64,000 bases of DNA, taken from positions 186,001 through 250,000 of the forward strand of contig NZ_JACFTB010000007.1 of the NCBI RefSeq assembly GCF_014281965.1. Direction: 5' to 3'. The translations under genes were made by a program, and so were the position numbers. The notes below the pieces were generated by a model. That model searched no databases, was not told the DNA's origin, and saw only the letters and a list, made by a program, of their open reading frames with translations. This DNA is from Rhodococcus sp. BP22 (GTDB taxonomy: Bacteria; Actinomycetota; Actinomycetes; Mycobacteriales; Mycobacteriaceae). Each line of letters begins with the position of its first letter. The first letter of the stretch is position 1. Positions 26,362 through 34,922 of the stretch are shown in pieces.

Positions 26362-26826
26362 TCAGGCACGGTCGAGCAAATAGGCCGTCACGTCGTCCCA
26401 GGTCTTGTACGGTTCCTCCCCGTACTGAAGCCATTCGCCTTCGAATGCGCTGGCGCCGTTCTTATCTCGGTCGTCGACCAGAAAGTCCCCGCGGTTCAGG
26501 TTTTTGTGGTGCGAAAGAATGAGTCGCTTGTACGCAACCGATCCGTCCTCGAGTCCAAGATGCTTCTGAACCCACAGCACCTTGTCGTGCCAGGCGCTCG
26601 GGTTCTTCCACGGCGCCGTGGACAGGATGTAGGTGTCGAAAACCGCTGCGAGCGTGCGGTATGCGTCGAGTGCGCCCTCAATGGGATCCATCTTCGAGAA
26701 GATGTCTGGTACCTCGTCGAGGTCGCCCTCGTATTTGACGAGGTCAGCTGGGTCGGTCCGGTCGATGCCGGACTGGAAGTTCACCAGCGTGTTATCGAGA
26801 TCGATGTAGAGAATTTTCTTGGCCAT
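26362..26826 (-). CDS. HAD-family 5'(3')-deoxyribonucleotidase-like phosphatase
   Basis: This 154-residue protein begins MAKKILYIDLDNTLVNF with the HAD nucleophile motif DLDNT. It continues with the STAPW segment and ends with a DDRDKNG motif, as in NT5C-type 5'-nucleotidases that remove phosphate from deoxynucleotides. The ATG at 26826 follows AAAGG. The protein lies upstream of the vWA gene with a ~100-base gap. It is short but complete for this family. Confidence 0.82.
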   Translation of the reverse strand: MAKKILYIDLDNTLVNFQSGIDRTDPADLVKYEGDLDEVPDIFSKMDPIEGALDAYRTLAAVFDTYILSTAPWKNPSAWHDKVLWVQKHLGLEDGSVAYKRLILSHHKNLNRGDFLVDDRDKNGASAFEGEWLQYGEEPYKTWDDVTAYLLDRA

Positions 26827-27059
26827 GGAAGGCACCTTTCGTCGACGCACCGAACGAGGCACATCGGGAGGGGAGGAATGGCGGGAACATCACCGCCGGA
26901 ATGCAGAACCTGAACCTGTTCTGTATTTCAATCATGACACACGGGTCCGACAACCTCCGTGGGTAGGCTTATGCACGTGGCCAGCTGGTTGGTAACGCGG
27001 CTTCGACCGTCACCGATTAATCCTTTACTGGGCCGAGGCCCTCGATGATCGGAGCACGA

Positions 27060-27407
27060 ATGTTGAAGAAGATTCTCGCCGCATCTGCACTCGCAGTAGG
27101 GTTTGCCGCACTGGTCGCGACGCCGGCCGCTGCCGAGAGGCCCTACGACAACATCTTCACAACAGAGGTGACGGAGCACTACGTCAGTGCGTTCGATCCG
27201 GCCGCCTACGGCTCACGCAGCGGGGACTCCATGATCATCAGCCCCTTCGGAACCAGCCAGCCGATCTGGTGCTTCAGTTTCCACGGACAGGGTTCGTGCT
27301 GGCAGACTGATCCGTCGGGCGTCGACCACACCCTGGGGTCGGTCCAGATCCCGACGGGTTCGTCTGCAGGTAGTTTTCGCACGATTGCCATCTACAACCC
27401 ATTCTGA
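27060..27407 (+). CDS. Small secreted protein
   Basis: This 115-residue protein has a Sec signal peptide (MLKKILAASALAVGFAALVA, cleavage after TPAAA). The mature domain of ~90 residues has two cysteines about nine residues apart (WCFSFHGQGSCW), likely a disulfide. ATG 27060 follows GGAG. I do not recognise the family. It resembles the small secreted proteins common in mycobacteria and rhodococci. Confidence 0.75.
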   Translation: MLKKILAASALAVGFAALVATPAAAERPYDNIFTTEVTEHYVSAFDPAAYGSRSGDSMIISPFGTSQPIWCFSFHGQGSCWQTDPSGVDHTLGSVQIPTGSSAGSFRTIAIYNPF

Positions 27408-27546
27408 TCGCATGCAGTAGCAGTGGATTTCAAGGCGGTGGCATTGCGCTCATAGCCGGGGCACGAGCCGGCCTGTGATGTGCTGAACTTCCGTCATGGG
27501 TCGTTCAGTCGATTGACCGAATCCGGTCTGCAGCCCCGGTCGAACA

Positions 27547-27580
27547 CTCCACGCTGTACTCGATCGAGTACAGCGTGGAG
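27547..27580. promoter_or_regulatory. 34-base perfect palindrome in a 375-base spacer
   Basis: Positions 27547-27563 and 27564-27580 are exact reverse complements (centre GTACTCGATCGAGTAC). As RNA it would fold into a 15-base stem with a GATC tetraloop. No U-run follows, so it is either a terminator of the U-less actinobacterial type for the secreted-protein gene or an operator for the HD-domain gene at 27783. Nothing else was recognised in 27408-27782. Confidence 0.6.
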
Positions 27581-27782
27581 GTGAATCTGGCATGTTGCGT
27601 CCGGGTTCAGCCTCAGCATTCTCCGTCGCAGGCGCGTTTTGCGTTGCGCGACCGGTGATTGCGCGTAACCGAGACTGTAGGAACGTGGCTGCCGTCTTGT
27701 CGGAGCTACCCGCTACAGTGAAGATATCGGGTCGAGCCACCAGGCCGCCCACATTCCCCGCACCAATTCTGCAAGGACACCT

Positions 27783-28547
27783 ATGACTGAATCAAGAACC
27801 GCCGACGTCGTCGGAAACAATTTTCGGAAATTGCGACTTCACGACATGGATGCCGCGATGCTCACGCTATCGATCAACTACGAGGTCGGCGATCAACCCC
27901 TCGTACAGAGCGCGATGGGTCTCGCATCCCAGGCTCATCGTGACCAAACTCGACCCGGGCAGAACGGTACCGCCGAACCGTACATTGCCCACCCACTACG
28001 AAATACCCTGCGGCTCATAAGATTCAACTGCCGCGACGAAGAGGTCCTCGCCGCAGCAGTCTTGCACGACACCGTCGAAGACCAACCCGTGCGACTTGTC
28101 GAACTCATGGATGGCGACCACAGCGCGAGTCCGCCAGCCGAAGCCACACGGTTACTTGCAACTCTTTTCAACACGACAGTGTCGGACACCGTCTGGGCCG
28201 TCACCAACCCGCCGCGTCCGGCTGGGCTCTCCAAGGAACAGAAAAACACGGCTTACGTCGAGCACGTGAAAGCCGTCATCGCCGATCCACGAGTCTTTCT
28301 GGTGAAAGTCACGGACTTCATCGACAACGCCGGTAGCCTGAGCGCTCTCACCGATCTCGACAAGCGAAATCGATTGCGCGCCAAATACGCACCGCTGGTG
28401 CCGATCTTCCAGCAAATGGCATTAAGGCACGGAACCGAGCTTGGGCTGCATCCCGAAGGGCTCGAGCGGCTGACCAGATGCCTGGACATGCTGTCCGAAT
28501 CGCTGCGGGACGAATCCGAATCGGCCCAGGGATCCCAAGCCGACTGA
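27783..28547 (+). CDS. HD-domain phosphohydrolase (RelA/SpoT hydrolase-like)
   Basis: This 254-residue protein has the HD signature in order: YIAHPLRNT, AAAVLHDTVED (the HD pair) and VKVTDFIDN. These match the metal-binding residues of the (p)ppGpp hydrolase half of RelA/SpoT proteins and MESH1-like enzymes. There is no synthetase domain, so a small alarmone or nucleotide hydrolase is likely, though other substrates are possible. The ATG follows GGACACCT. It is convergent with a PASTA-like lipoprotein gene. Confidence 0.8.
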   Translation: MTESRTADVVGNNFRKLRLHDMDAAMLTLSINYEVGDQPLVQSAMGLASQAHRDQTRPGQNGTAEPYIAHPLRNTLRLIRFNCRDEEVLAAAVLHDTVEDQPVRLVELMDGDHSASPPAEATRLLATLFNTTVSDTVWAVTNPPRPAGLSKEQKNTAYVEHVKAVIADPRVFLVKVTDFIDNAGSLSALTDLDKRNRLRAKYAPLVPIFQQMALRHGTELGLHPEGLERLTRCLDMLSESLRDESESAQGSQAD

Positions 28548-28583
28548 CCCCTCGCCGACGAATCGACCCCGCCCAGTGTGGGA

Positions 28584-29084
28584 TCAGCAGTTGTTGGGCT
28601 CGCTAAGTTTCACGACAGATAGGACCGCATCGCCTTCTTCGATCGGCATCCCAACAGCCGGGGTCTGGTCGACGACGATCCAATTCGAGTCGTTGACCTG
28701 CATGCGGCCGGCACCGGATGCGTCCTCACTCCGGGAAAAGAAGACCCCTGCATCCTGGATCAAGTTTTGGGCGGCTTGAAGATTCATGCACACCACCGGA
28801 GGCATCAGAACCGGGACTGCCACCGCCTCGGGGGTCACGACTGCCGGTGGCGCCTGCGCTGGCTCAGGAGCGACAACAACGGGACGCGTCGTAGTTGTCG
28901 TAGTAGGCGCGACGGTGGTTGAAGCGACACTGGTGGTGTCCGAGGCTGCCGTCGTATCTTCGGCGGAACTGCAGGCAGAGACTATTCCTACAAGTCCTAC
29001 TGCGGCAGCGACGCCGATTGACCTCACCACGCGATTCCGGGTCCGACTAGCAGCAGAACTCGAACTGTGGCTGAACTTCGTCAT
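28584..29084 (-). CDS. PASTA-like lipoprotein
   Basis: This 166-residue protein has a basic N-terminus, a hydrophobic signal and lipobox VGIVSAC. A Thr/Pro-rich linker follows (a run of six threonines). The final ~70 residues (VVCMNLQAAQNLIQDAGVFF, ending EEGDAVLSVVKLSEPNNC) resemble one PASTA domain, which binds peptidoglycan or beta-lactam-like ligands. It is probably surface-anchored with the domain held away from the membrane by the linker. Confidence 0.78.
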   Translation of the reverse strand: MTKFSHSSSSAASRTRNRVVRSIGVAAAVGLVGIVSACSSAEDTTAASDTTSVASTTVAPTTTTTTRPVVVAPEPAQAPPAVVTPEAVAVPVLMPPVVCMNLQAAQNLIQDAGVFFSRSEDASGAGRMQVNDSNWIVVDQTPAVGMPIEEGDAVLSVVKLSEPNNC

Positions 29085-29614
29085 TCTCGACGCCTTTCTG
29101 ATGTCCGCACGTTATCGCAGCGGAGTGACGCGAGATAGATCGCAGTTTGCTCCTCATCGTTACACCGAACCGACCGTCACCCTTGGCCGAGAACCCAGGG
29201 CGCCTTCGATCTCCGACCATGTGCACACTCGATTCCGAGCCCAACGAATTCGCAGTCAGTTGTCCCGCCACGCCAATGCAGACACGATTGTGAGCTCATG
29301 TGTCCACTCCGTGACCAAATCCAGCTCGGTCACGATCCCGTGGATAGTGAGTAAAGCATCGGAATCGAATCCTGCGACCCCGGCGCACCCCGCGTAAAAT
29401 CGAGTTGGTGCGCATCGCTCGTTTCCGAGCCGACGCCTGAGTAATCGACCGCCATCGACCCTGCCGCACACAACAACCGGCCATATCGACAAAAGAGGTC
29501 GGACATACGAGTACAGCTGAAGGGCTGGACTTGTGAGATTGCCCTGCCGCAGGATCAATGGATAGTGGAGCTCTCGCACCTGTCGGTGCTTCAGTGCTAC
29601 AGGAGGGATCTCCA
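29085..29614. other. No gene recognised (about 530 bases)
   Basis: This spacer separates two divergently transcribed secreted-protein genes. Its open frames lack plausible starts and family resemblance. It must contain both promoters, but no confident -35/-10 pair or operator was found. Confidence 0.5.
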
Positions 29615-29992
29615 ATGCCGAGAACGACAGGGCGTACACACGCGCGCCACCTATTCGCAAAGATTACGATCGCAGCATCGCTGGCGGTCATGCCCGCCGG
29701 CCTCGTGGCCGTCCCGGCTACCGCGCACCCAGCCCCAGTCCCAGTCCCAGCCAGCCAAGGGTGGAGTCACGATTGCGACCACAGCGGGCCGTGGCAATGG
29801 CAGCAGAACCGCGATCAGTGGGAATGGAACAACTGCAACTACAGCCGGGGCCACTGGGTGTGGGTCAGAGACTACGACCACCACCATCACGACGCGTGGC
29901 GATGGCAATACAACAATTGGGACCACCACAACAACGGGCACCAGACCCCGCCGCCACCACGCGGTGGAACTCCCTTTTTCGGCAGCTCCTAG
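29615..29992 (+). CDS. Secreted His/Trp/Asn-rich protein, putative metal binder
   Basis: This 125-residue protein starts at ATG 29615 after GGAGG. It has a signal peptide (KITIAASLAVMPAGL, cleavage near ATA-HP). The mature part is rich in His, Trp, Asp and Asn, with clusters DYDHHHHDAW and WDHHNNGHQ, two cysteines and a proline-rich C-terminus. Such composition suggests extracellular metal (Zn, Ni or Cu) buffering. No family is recognised. Confidence 0.72.
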   Translation: MPRTTGRTHARHLFAKITIAASLAVMPAGLVAVPATAHPAPVPVPASQGWSHDCDHSGPWQWQQNRDQWEWNNCNYSRGHWVWVRDYDHHHHDAWRWQYNNWDHHNNGHQTPPPPRGGTPFFGSS

Positions 29993-30012
29993 CCCATAGA
30001 CCAACCCGACCT

Positions 30013-30036
30013 CCCTGCAGCCGAGCGGCCGCAGGG
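30013..30036 (+). terminator. Terminator-like hairpin after the His-rich gene
   Basis: CCCTGC at 30013-30018 pairs with GCAGGG at 30031-30036, with a GCCG/CGGC inner helix. A G/T-rich stretch follows instead of a clean U-run, so the call is tentative. Confidence 0.4.
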
Positions 30037-30176
30037 TTGGGTCGTGCCCACCCCATCAACCGGCGCCTCCCATCTACCGAATCCGATGTTGCACTCTGAG
30101 ATCCAAGTCACCGATACAGTCGGCACCGATCCGACTATGGTGAGCAGGAGTCCTGGCATCGGAGGTAAATCGCACC

Positions 30177-31286
30177 ATGGCATTGAAGATTGTCATTCTC
30201 GGCGCAGGCTATGCAGGTATCAGTGCAGCGCAACGGCTTTCCCGCCGCGGCGCCGATGCGGATGTCACGATGGTCAATCCGCGAGACCAGTTCATCGAAC
30301 GAATCCGCTTGCATCAGTACATGTCCGGTACCTATACCGCGGCAACGCGACTCGGGTCGATCCTTCCCGCCTCGACCGAACTGAAGGTCGACGCGGCCGA
30401 GTCGATCGACTTCCATAACCAACGAATTCGACTGGCCGGTGGTGCTCTCGACTACGACTACCTCATCTATGCGGTCGGCAGCCACAGCCGTACCGAGGCA
30501 ATTCCGGGCTCGGCGACCAACGCAGTCACGATCGGAACGTTCGAACCCGCACAACGCGCACGCTCGCGCCTCCAACAGCTCCCGCCTCGCTCGACGGTCA
30601 CGATCATCGGCGGCGGACTCACAGGAATCGAAACAGCAGCCGAGCTCGCCGAGAGCACCGGCCACAACATTCGGTTGATTTCCGACCAGCAACTGGCCCC
30701 CACCGTCAGCGAACGCGGGCGACGCCGTCTGTATACCCATCTCATCGACGCAGGCGTCGAGATCATCGACAACACGGCAGTGGTCGGTATCGGCGCCGGT
30801 AGCGTGGAATTGTCGGACGGGACACACTTGACTAGCGATCTCACCGTAGACGTGGCCGCATTCGGTGTCCCCGACCTCGCTCAGCGCAGTGGACTGAACA
30901 CGGACTCGCGCGGAGCCCTGACCGTCGACGACAACCTCATCAGCGCCAGCAGTTCGACGGTGATCGGCGCCGGAGATGCCGCAGCAATCAGTAGTTCCCC
31001 ACTTCGGATGAGCTGCCAAGCTGCAATCCCAACCGGCGTCCACGCTGCGGAGACCGTTCTGCGCCTGGCAGCTGGCACCACACCGAAACAGCTGCGTCCC
31101 AAGTTCGTCGGCCAATGCATCAGTCTGGGGAGGCGCGACGGATTGCTTCAGCTGACCAACTCTGCCGATGTTCCACGATCACGCGCAATGCTCACCGGGC
31201 GTCAAGCCGCGCTGATCAAAGAGCAAATATGCTCATCCACGATGTGGTTCGGCCACCGCGGTCCATTCAGTTACAGCTGGTCGTAG
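30177..31286 (+). CDS. FAD-dependent NAD(P)H oxidoreductase (NDH-2-like)
   Basis: This 369-residue flavoprotein has two Rossmann dinucleotide motifs: GAGYAGISAAQRL near residue 9 for FAD and GGGLTGIETAAEL near 147 for NAD(P)H. The FAD-binding GAGDAAA lies near 263. This layout fits type II NADH dehydrogenases and related quinone or ferredoxin reductases. No C-terminal membrane helix is seen, so the electron acceptor is uncertain. The ATG follows GGAGG. It is convergent with the ESX-like operon at 31352-33556. Confidence 0.82.
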   Translation: MALKIVILGAGYAGISAAQRLSRRGADADVTMVNPRDQFIERIRLHQYMSGTYTAATRLGSILPASTELKVDAAESIDFHNQRIRLAGGALDYDYLIYAVGSHSRTEAIPGSATNAVTIGTFEPAQRARSRLQQLPPRSTVTIIGGGLTGIETAAELAESTGHNIRLISDQQLAPTVSERGRRRLYTHLIDAGVEIIDNTAVVGIGAGSVELSDGTHLTSDLTVDVAAFGVPDLAQRSGLNTDSRGALTVDDNLISASSSTVIGAGDAAAISSSPLRMSCQAAIPTGVHAAETVLRLAAGTTPKQLRPKFVGQCISLGRRDGLLQLTNSADVPRSRAMLTGRQAALIKEQICSSTMWFGHRGPFSYSWS

Positions 31287-31351
31287 GTGGCAACAAATTT
31301 GAACTCGTGAATCGGGAGGTGAACCCGGCGTCGCCGACGGACCATTCAAAG

Positions 31352-32260
31352 CTAGATGATGCCCCTCCGAATTCGTTCACGCAACGGCGGCGGCATGAAT
31401 ATCGTCTCAGGCCTGATCTCCAAAATTTCCCGTCGGCTCTCATCGCTCACGGCCATAGCCCTCAGCACAGCAATGAGCGTATTGGGCTCTGCCGCCATCC
31501 AACTGGCGGGTAATTGGAGATAGTGGTCTGTATCCCATCCGAGCCTGCCATCCTTATCGAGAGGTTCACGAACCACGAGCCGAATCAGAGGGTCACGGGA
31601 TGTCCACAGTCCAGTCGTATTGAGCCGGACTGCGTCCGCCACATCCACGATCGCGGCCCAGGGCACCACCAGGTCGGCACCGATTCGGACGAAAGGCTGC
31701 CTACCTACCGTTCGTATCACCACATCACGGTAGATCTCGATGCCGGTAGCTGGCCGAAAGAGGCTGAACAGCATGGCAAGAACCGCAAGAACAACGCCGC
31801 AGACCGTAGCGAATATCGCATGTGGGGAGCTGTTGCGGGAATCCGGCAGCATTACTTCGATCCCGCTCCAAAAAGTCAGCGCAACAGCCGCGTAATACAC
31901 GCTCGCGCAAAGCATTGAAATGATCAGCACTCTCATTGTCAAAGCTTCCGGGCCTACTCGAATTCCTTTCCCGTACAACTTACTTTCGCAACCGGTCAAT
32001 CGACGAGATAGCCTGATCCATCTGAAACCCGACCCACGGAGCGTCAGCCACCCACCACACCCACATAGAACCCCGATACCTGCGAATCCGATCAGACCGA
32101 CTACTGACTCCGCCTTCCACGCCAGAACGCACCCCACTGCCACACCCAGCAAGATCACGAGCGAAGCGAGTATCTGCATCGGCCTCAACGTCTGCGGCCA
32201 CACTGGTAACCATTCGACTGTTCGTACAATGCCAGCTGGTGTTGTATCCATTTCTTCCAC
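31352..32260 (-). CDS. Multi-span membrane protein of an ESX-like operon
   Basis: This 302-residue protein has four predicted membrane segments (near residues 28-48, 52-72, 110-135 and 148-165). A cytoplasmic region of ~130 residues follows and looks PH-like (IEIYRDVVIRTVGRQPFVRI). The start is GTG 32260, just after the stop of the WXG-like gene and behind GGGAG. By position it could be an immunity protein against a membrane-acting toxin or a helper for the exported partner. The family is not recognised. Confidence 0.65.
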   Translation of the reverse strand: MEEMDTTPAGIVRTVEWLPVWPQTLRPMQILASLVILLGVAVGCVLAWKAESVVGLIGFAGIGVLCGCGGWLTLRGSGFRWIRLSRRLTGCESKLYGKGIRVGPEALTMRVLIISMLCASVYYAAVALTFWSGIEVMLPDSRNSSPHAIFATVCGVVLAVLAMLFSLFRPATGIEIYRDVVIRTVGRQPFVRIGADLVVPWAAIVDVADAVRLNTTGLWTSRDPLIRLVVREPLDKDGRLGWDTDHYLQLPASWMAAEPNTLIAVLRAMAVSDESRREILEIRPETIFMPPPLRERIRRGII

Positions 32261-32264
32261 TGCG

Positions 32265-33266
32265 TTACTCCCAGATCCATTGACCGAATTTGGGAACGCC
32301 GTAGGCCAGAACTGCCCCCATCGCCACTCCTACCACCAATCCGGCCGCGGTGCCTGCGCCGGGGATCACGGAACCGACAGCTGAGCCGGCGATCCCAGCT
32401 GCAGCGATTTGGCCCAACGCTCCCCCTACAACGACTCCGGTCACCGCTCCCGCACCCTCCGTGACGATAGCCTTGGTCGGATCCATACCGCCCTCGATGT
32501 CATTCGAAATTGCAGGGATGGTACCCAACGCTGCTCCCACTGGTCCCAGTCGACGACCGAGCCCCAGTGCCAGATCGTCGGACGAGGCTGCAGCGGCGGT
32601 CTTCAAGGCGTGCCCGGTCGCGTCAGAAAGCGTCCCGATCGTGACACCTGCGGTCATAGCTTGAATATCGGGGCGCCACGAAAATCCATCGTCTTCGCTC
32701 GGCGTCAAGTGGCCAACGATCAACTCTGACGAACTATCCCGCAAATCGAAGATTCGGCCGCGCACTCGGTCACATGCTCCGAGTGCAGCGTGGTTTGCTT
32801 GCTGAAGAGCATCTAGTACGGAGAGCGTCGCTTCCTGCGTTCTGATCTGCAGAGCGAGGACCGCGTCCTCCCCCAGTGGCCCTGCAATCTGATCCAGGGA
32901 GGCAATTGCTCGGTCGGCCGTCACAACGCCGTTGTCAGCGACTTCGAAACCACGGTCGACAAGTTCATCGATGACGGCCGCCAAGTTCGAGCGCACGGAG
33001 TCGACTATCGATGCCGAGGCCGAGAACTCCGCAGCCAACGAAGAAAAGGCATCAGCGAGAGCCGACAAGGTCGAACACTCGGATACAACGCGCTCAGCTG
33101 CGGCAACGGCGGCGTCACCGTGCCACGACTCTGCAAGGACGTTCTGCTCTGCCGCGATGCTTCCACACCGCCCGTCGATCACCCTGGAAATACCGCGGAG
33201 CCCATTTGAACCAGCGAGCAAAGACTGACTGTTCCAGGCGCGAACATCCCCAATGCTTAGCGTCAT
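32265..33266 (-). CDS. WXG-type protein with C-terminal glycine-zipper membrane region
   Basis: This 333-residue protein has a helical N-terminus with W-x-G (ESWHG, W48-G50). A helical middle follows, then a C-terminal Gly/Ala-rich hydrophobic region (residues ~255-325, VTGVVVGGALGQIAAAGIAG). Glycine zippers of this type occur in pore-forming or membrane-inserting toxins. Its ATG overlaps the EspC-like gene stop, and the membrane protein follows five bases later. ESX export and membrane toxicity are inferred. Confidence 0.68.
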   Translation of the reverse strand: MTLSIGDVRAWNSQSLLAGSNGLRGISRVIDGRCGSIAAEQNVLAESWHGDAAVAAAERVVSECSTLSALADAFSSLAAEFSASASIVDSVRSNLAAVIDELVDRGFEVADNGVVTADRAIASLDQIAGPLGEDAVLALQIRTQEATLSVLDALQQANHAALGACDRVRGRIFDLRDSSSELIVGHLTPSEDDGFSWRPDIQAMTAGVTIGTLSDATGHALKTAAAASSDDLALGLGRRLGPVGAALGTIPAISNDIEGGMDPTKAIVTEGAGAVTGVVVGGALGQIAAAGIAGSAVGSVIPGAGTAAGLVVGVAMGAVLAYGVPKFGQWIWE

Positions 33267-33556
33267 TCGCGACTATTCATTGAGCGAAGCTGAACTGCGA
33301 ACTCATCATCGGCGACGCGATAGTCCTCAGAAGCTCCTCGTGCAGACCGTGCAATTGTGTCCATACGCTGTGACATTCCATGGAGCGCTGTCGAAGAGAC
33401 ACGCTCGCCCTCGGCGCACAGCATTTGTAGATCTGTCCCGGGCAGCGCATTCTGCGCTGACCAGAACGGTCCAAAAACGTCAATACTTCCCAGGGTGTCG
33501 CTCGCGTCCTGGGCTGCGGAAGCGAAACGCCTCAAAATTTCTGGATCTACTTCCAT
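33263..33556 (-). CDS. EspC-like (DUF2580-type) ESX partner protein
   Basis: This 97-residue helical protein starts MEVDPEILRRFASAAQDA and has the size and heptad pattern of small EspC-like partners. I use the ATG at 33556; an ATG at 33568 (MGVVMEVD) is also possible, and neither has a strong ribosome site. The stop overlaps the next gene (ATGA). Together with the next two genes it forms a compact partner, WXG protein, membrane protein operon. Confidence 0.65.
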   Translation of the reverse strand: MEVDPEILRRFASAAQDASDTLGSIDVFGPFWSAQNALPGTDLQMLCAEGERVSSTALHGMSQRMDTIARSARGASEDYRVADDEFAVQLRSMNSRE

Positions 33557-33760
33557 CACCACACCCATCGTCGGATCTACGTCACTTACCCTTTGGACGC
33601 AGCGAAGGAGCATCTGGTTCCAGGTGCTGTCTTTGAAAGCACGATGACGGGGCGAAGCAGTGGTCCACGTGATTCTGACCGGGGCACAGTTGACGAAAGC
33701 CGTCACGCAGCCCGCCCTCGCCCTCGGATCCGATGGTCCGAGGGCGGGGTGGCGACGACG

Positions 33761-34879
33761 TCAGAACCTGATGACGCCTCTCAGGTTGAGGCCTGCGTGC
33801 AGGTCCTCGAAGCCGCGGGCGACGTCGTCGAGGGTGTAGGTCTGAGTGATCAGGCTGTCGAGTTCGAGCTTTCCAGCCTTGTAGAGGTCGATCATCCAGG
33901 GGATGTCAGCGCTCGGTGCTGATGCTCCGAAAAGTGATCCCACCAAGCGCTTTTGGTATAACGTCAGTTCCATTGGGCTGATGGGGATCCCGACGTCGGT
34001 CATCTTGCCGAGTCCCGTCACTACGCACACGCCGGCCTTGCGGATCGATGAGAATGCCTGCGCAATGTGCTCGCCTGTCGTCACACCGATGGTGACGATG
34101 GCTGCGTCGGCACCCTGCCCGTTGGTCAGCGTGCGTGCAACGTCAGCCGCCTCCTCGAGGGTCGAGAATGCTTGTGTGGCGCCGAACTTCAGAGCGCTGT
34201 CCCGTTTGAAGGCAACCGGGTCGACCGCCAAGATGTGCGCAGCTCCGGCGTGTGCAGCACCCTGGACTGCATTGATACCGATCCCGCCGATGCCAATGAC
34301 AATCACGGTCTGGCCCGGGTAGACCTGGGCAGAGTTGACGGCAGCTCCCCAGCCGGTTCCGACGCCGCAACCCAGTAGACACAGCGACTCCAGCGGCAGA
34401 CTCTTGTCGGCCACCTTGATGACGGAATCAGTACTGACAGTGGTGTATTCGCTGAAGGTAGACAAACCGCAGGTCTGTGCCACGACCTCTCCGTCGAGGC
34501 TCAACCGGAAACTGTTCGGATCGTCGGGGCGACCGCCGGTCATGATGGCGGCACCTCGATCGCACAGGTTCTGCATGCCCTTTGCGCACCAGCGACACTT
34601 TCCGCAACCCGCGATGAAAGAGAACAGCACGTGGTCGCCCTCTTCGAAGCCGATGGTCTCCGGACCGACCTCGACGATCACGCCGGCGCCCTCGTGCCCA
34701 CCACAGATCGGGTAAACGCCGACGGCATGATCACCTTTCGCTATGTGATCGTCGGAGTGACAGATGCCAGAGGCCACCATCTTGACGGTGATCTCGTTTC
34801 TGCGGGGTGCGTCGAGGTCGAGCTCGACGACCTCGTATGTGCCGGGGGTGCTGCGAATGATCGCGCCACGGGTCTTCAC
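33761..34879 (-). CDS. NDMA-dependent (mycofactocin-type) alcohol dehydrogenase
   Basis: This 372-residue zinc-dependent alcohol dehydrogenase has catalytic-zinc segments GICHSDDH and GGHEGAG. The structural-zinc cysteine cluster is CGKCRWCAKGMQNLC, and the NAD-binding motif is GIGGIGINAVQG. Sequence style fits the nicotinoprotein group whose bound cofactor is reoxidised by mycofactocin in vivo or by NDMA in assays. The start is GTG 34879 behind AAGGAG. The aldehyde dehydrogenase gene lies 44 bases upstream in the same direction, so the pair probably oxidises an alcohol to its acid. Confidence 0.88.
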   Translation of the reverse strand: MKTRGAIIRSTPGTYEVVELDLDAPRRNEITVKMVASGICHSDDHIAKGDHAVGVYPICGGHEGAGVIVEVGPETIGFEEGDHVLFSFIAGCGKCRWCAKGMQNLCDRGAAIMTGGRPDDPNSFRLSLDGEVVAQTCGLSTFSEYTTVSTDSVIKVADKSLPLESLCLLGCGVGTGWGAAVNSAQVYPGQTVIVIGIGGIGINAVQGAAHAGAAHILAVDPVAFKRDSALKFGATQAFSTLEEAADVARTLTNGQGADAAIVTIGVTTGEHIAQAFSSIRKAGVCVVTGLGKMTDVGIPISPMELTLYQKRLVGSLFGASAPSADIPWMIDLYKAGKLELDSLITQTYTLDDVARGFEDLHAGLNLRGVIRF

Positions 34880-34922
34880 GGTGTTCTCCTTGAGGGGGTC
34901 TGAGAGATCGGTGCAGGACGTA

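Noticed and set aside
27592..27786. Short plus-strand frame before the HD-domain gene
   Set aside because: It overlaps the HD gene's ribosome site, has no own ribosome site and shows no recognisable composition.
29256..29660. Minus-strand frames overlapping the His-rich gene start
   Set aside because: They lack ribosome sites and overlap the GGAGG/ATG of the secreted-protein gene.
30135..31115. 326-codon minus-strand frame opposite the FAD oxidoreductase
   Set aside because: The plus strand carries both dinucleotide-binding motifs in order; the antisense frame is a shadow.
33569..33706. N-terminal extension of the EspC-like gene
   Set aside because: The added residues do not resemble ESX partners and there is no ribosome site near the upstream start.
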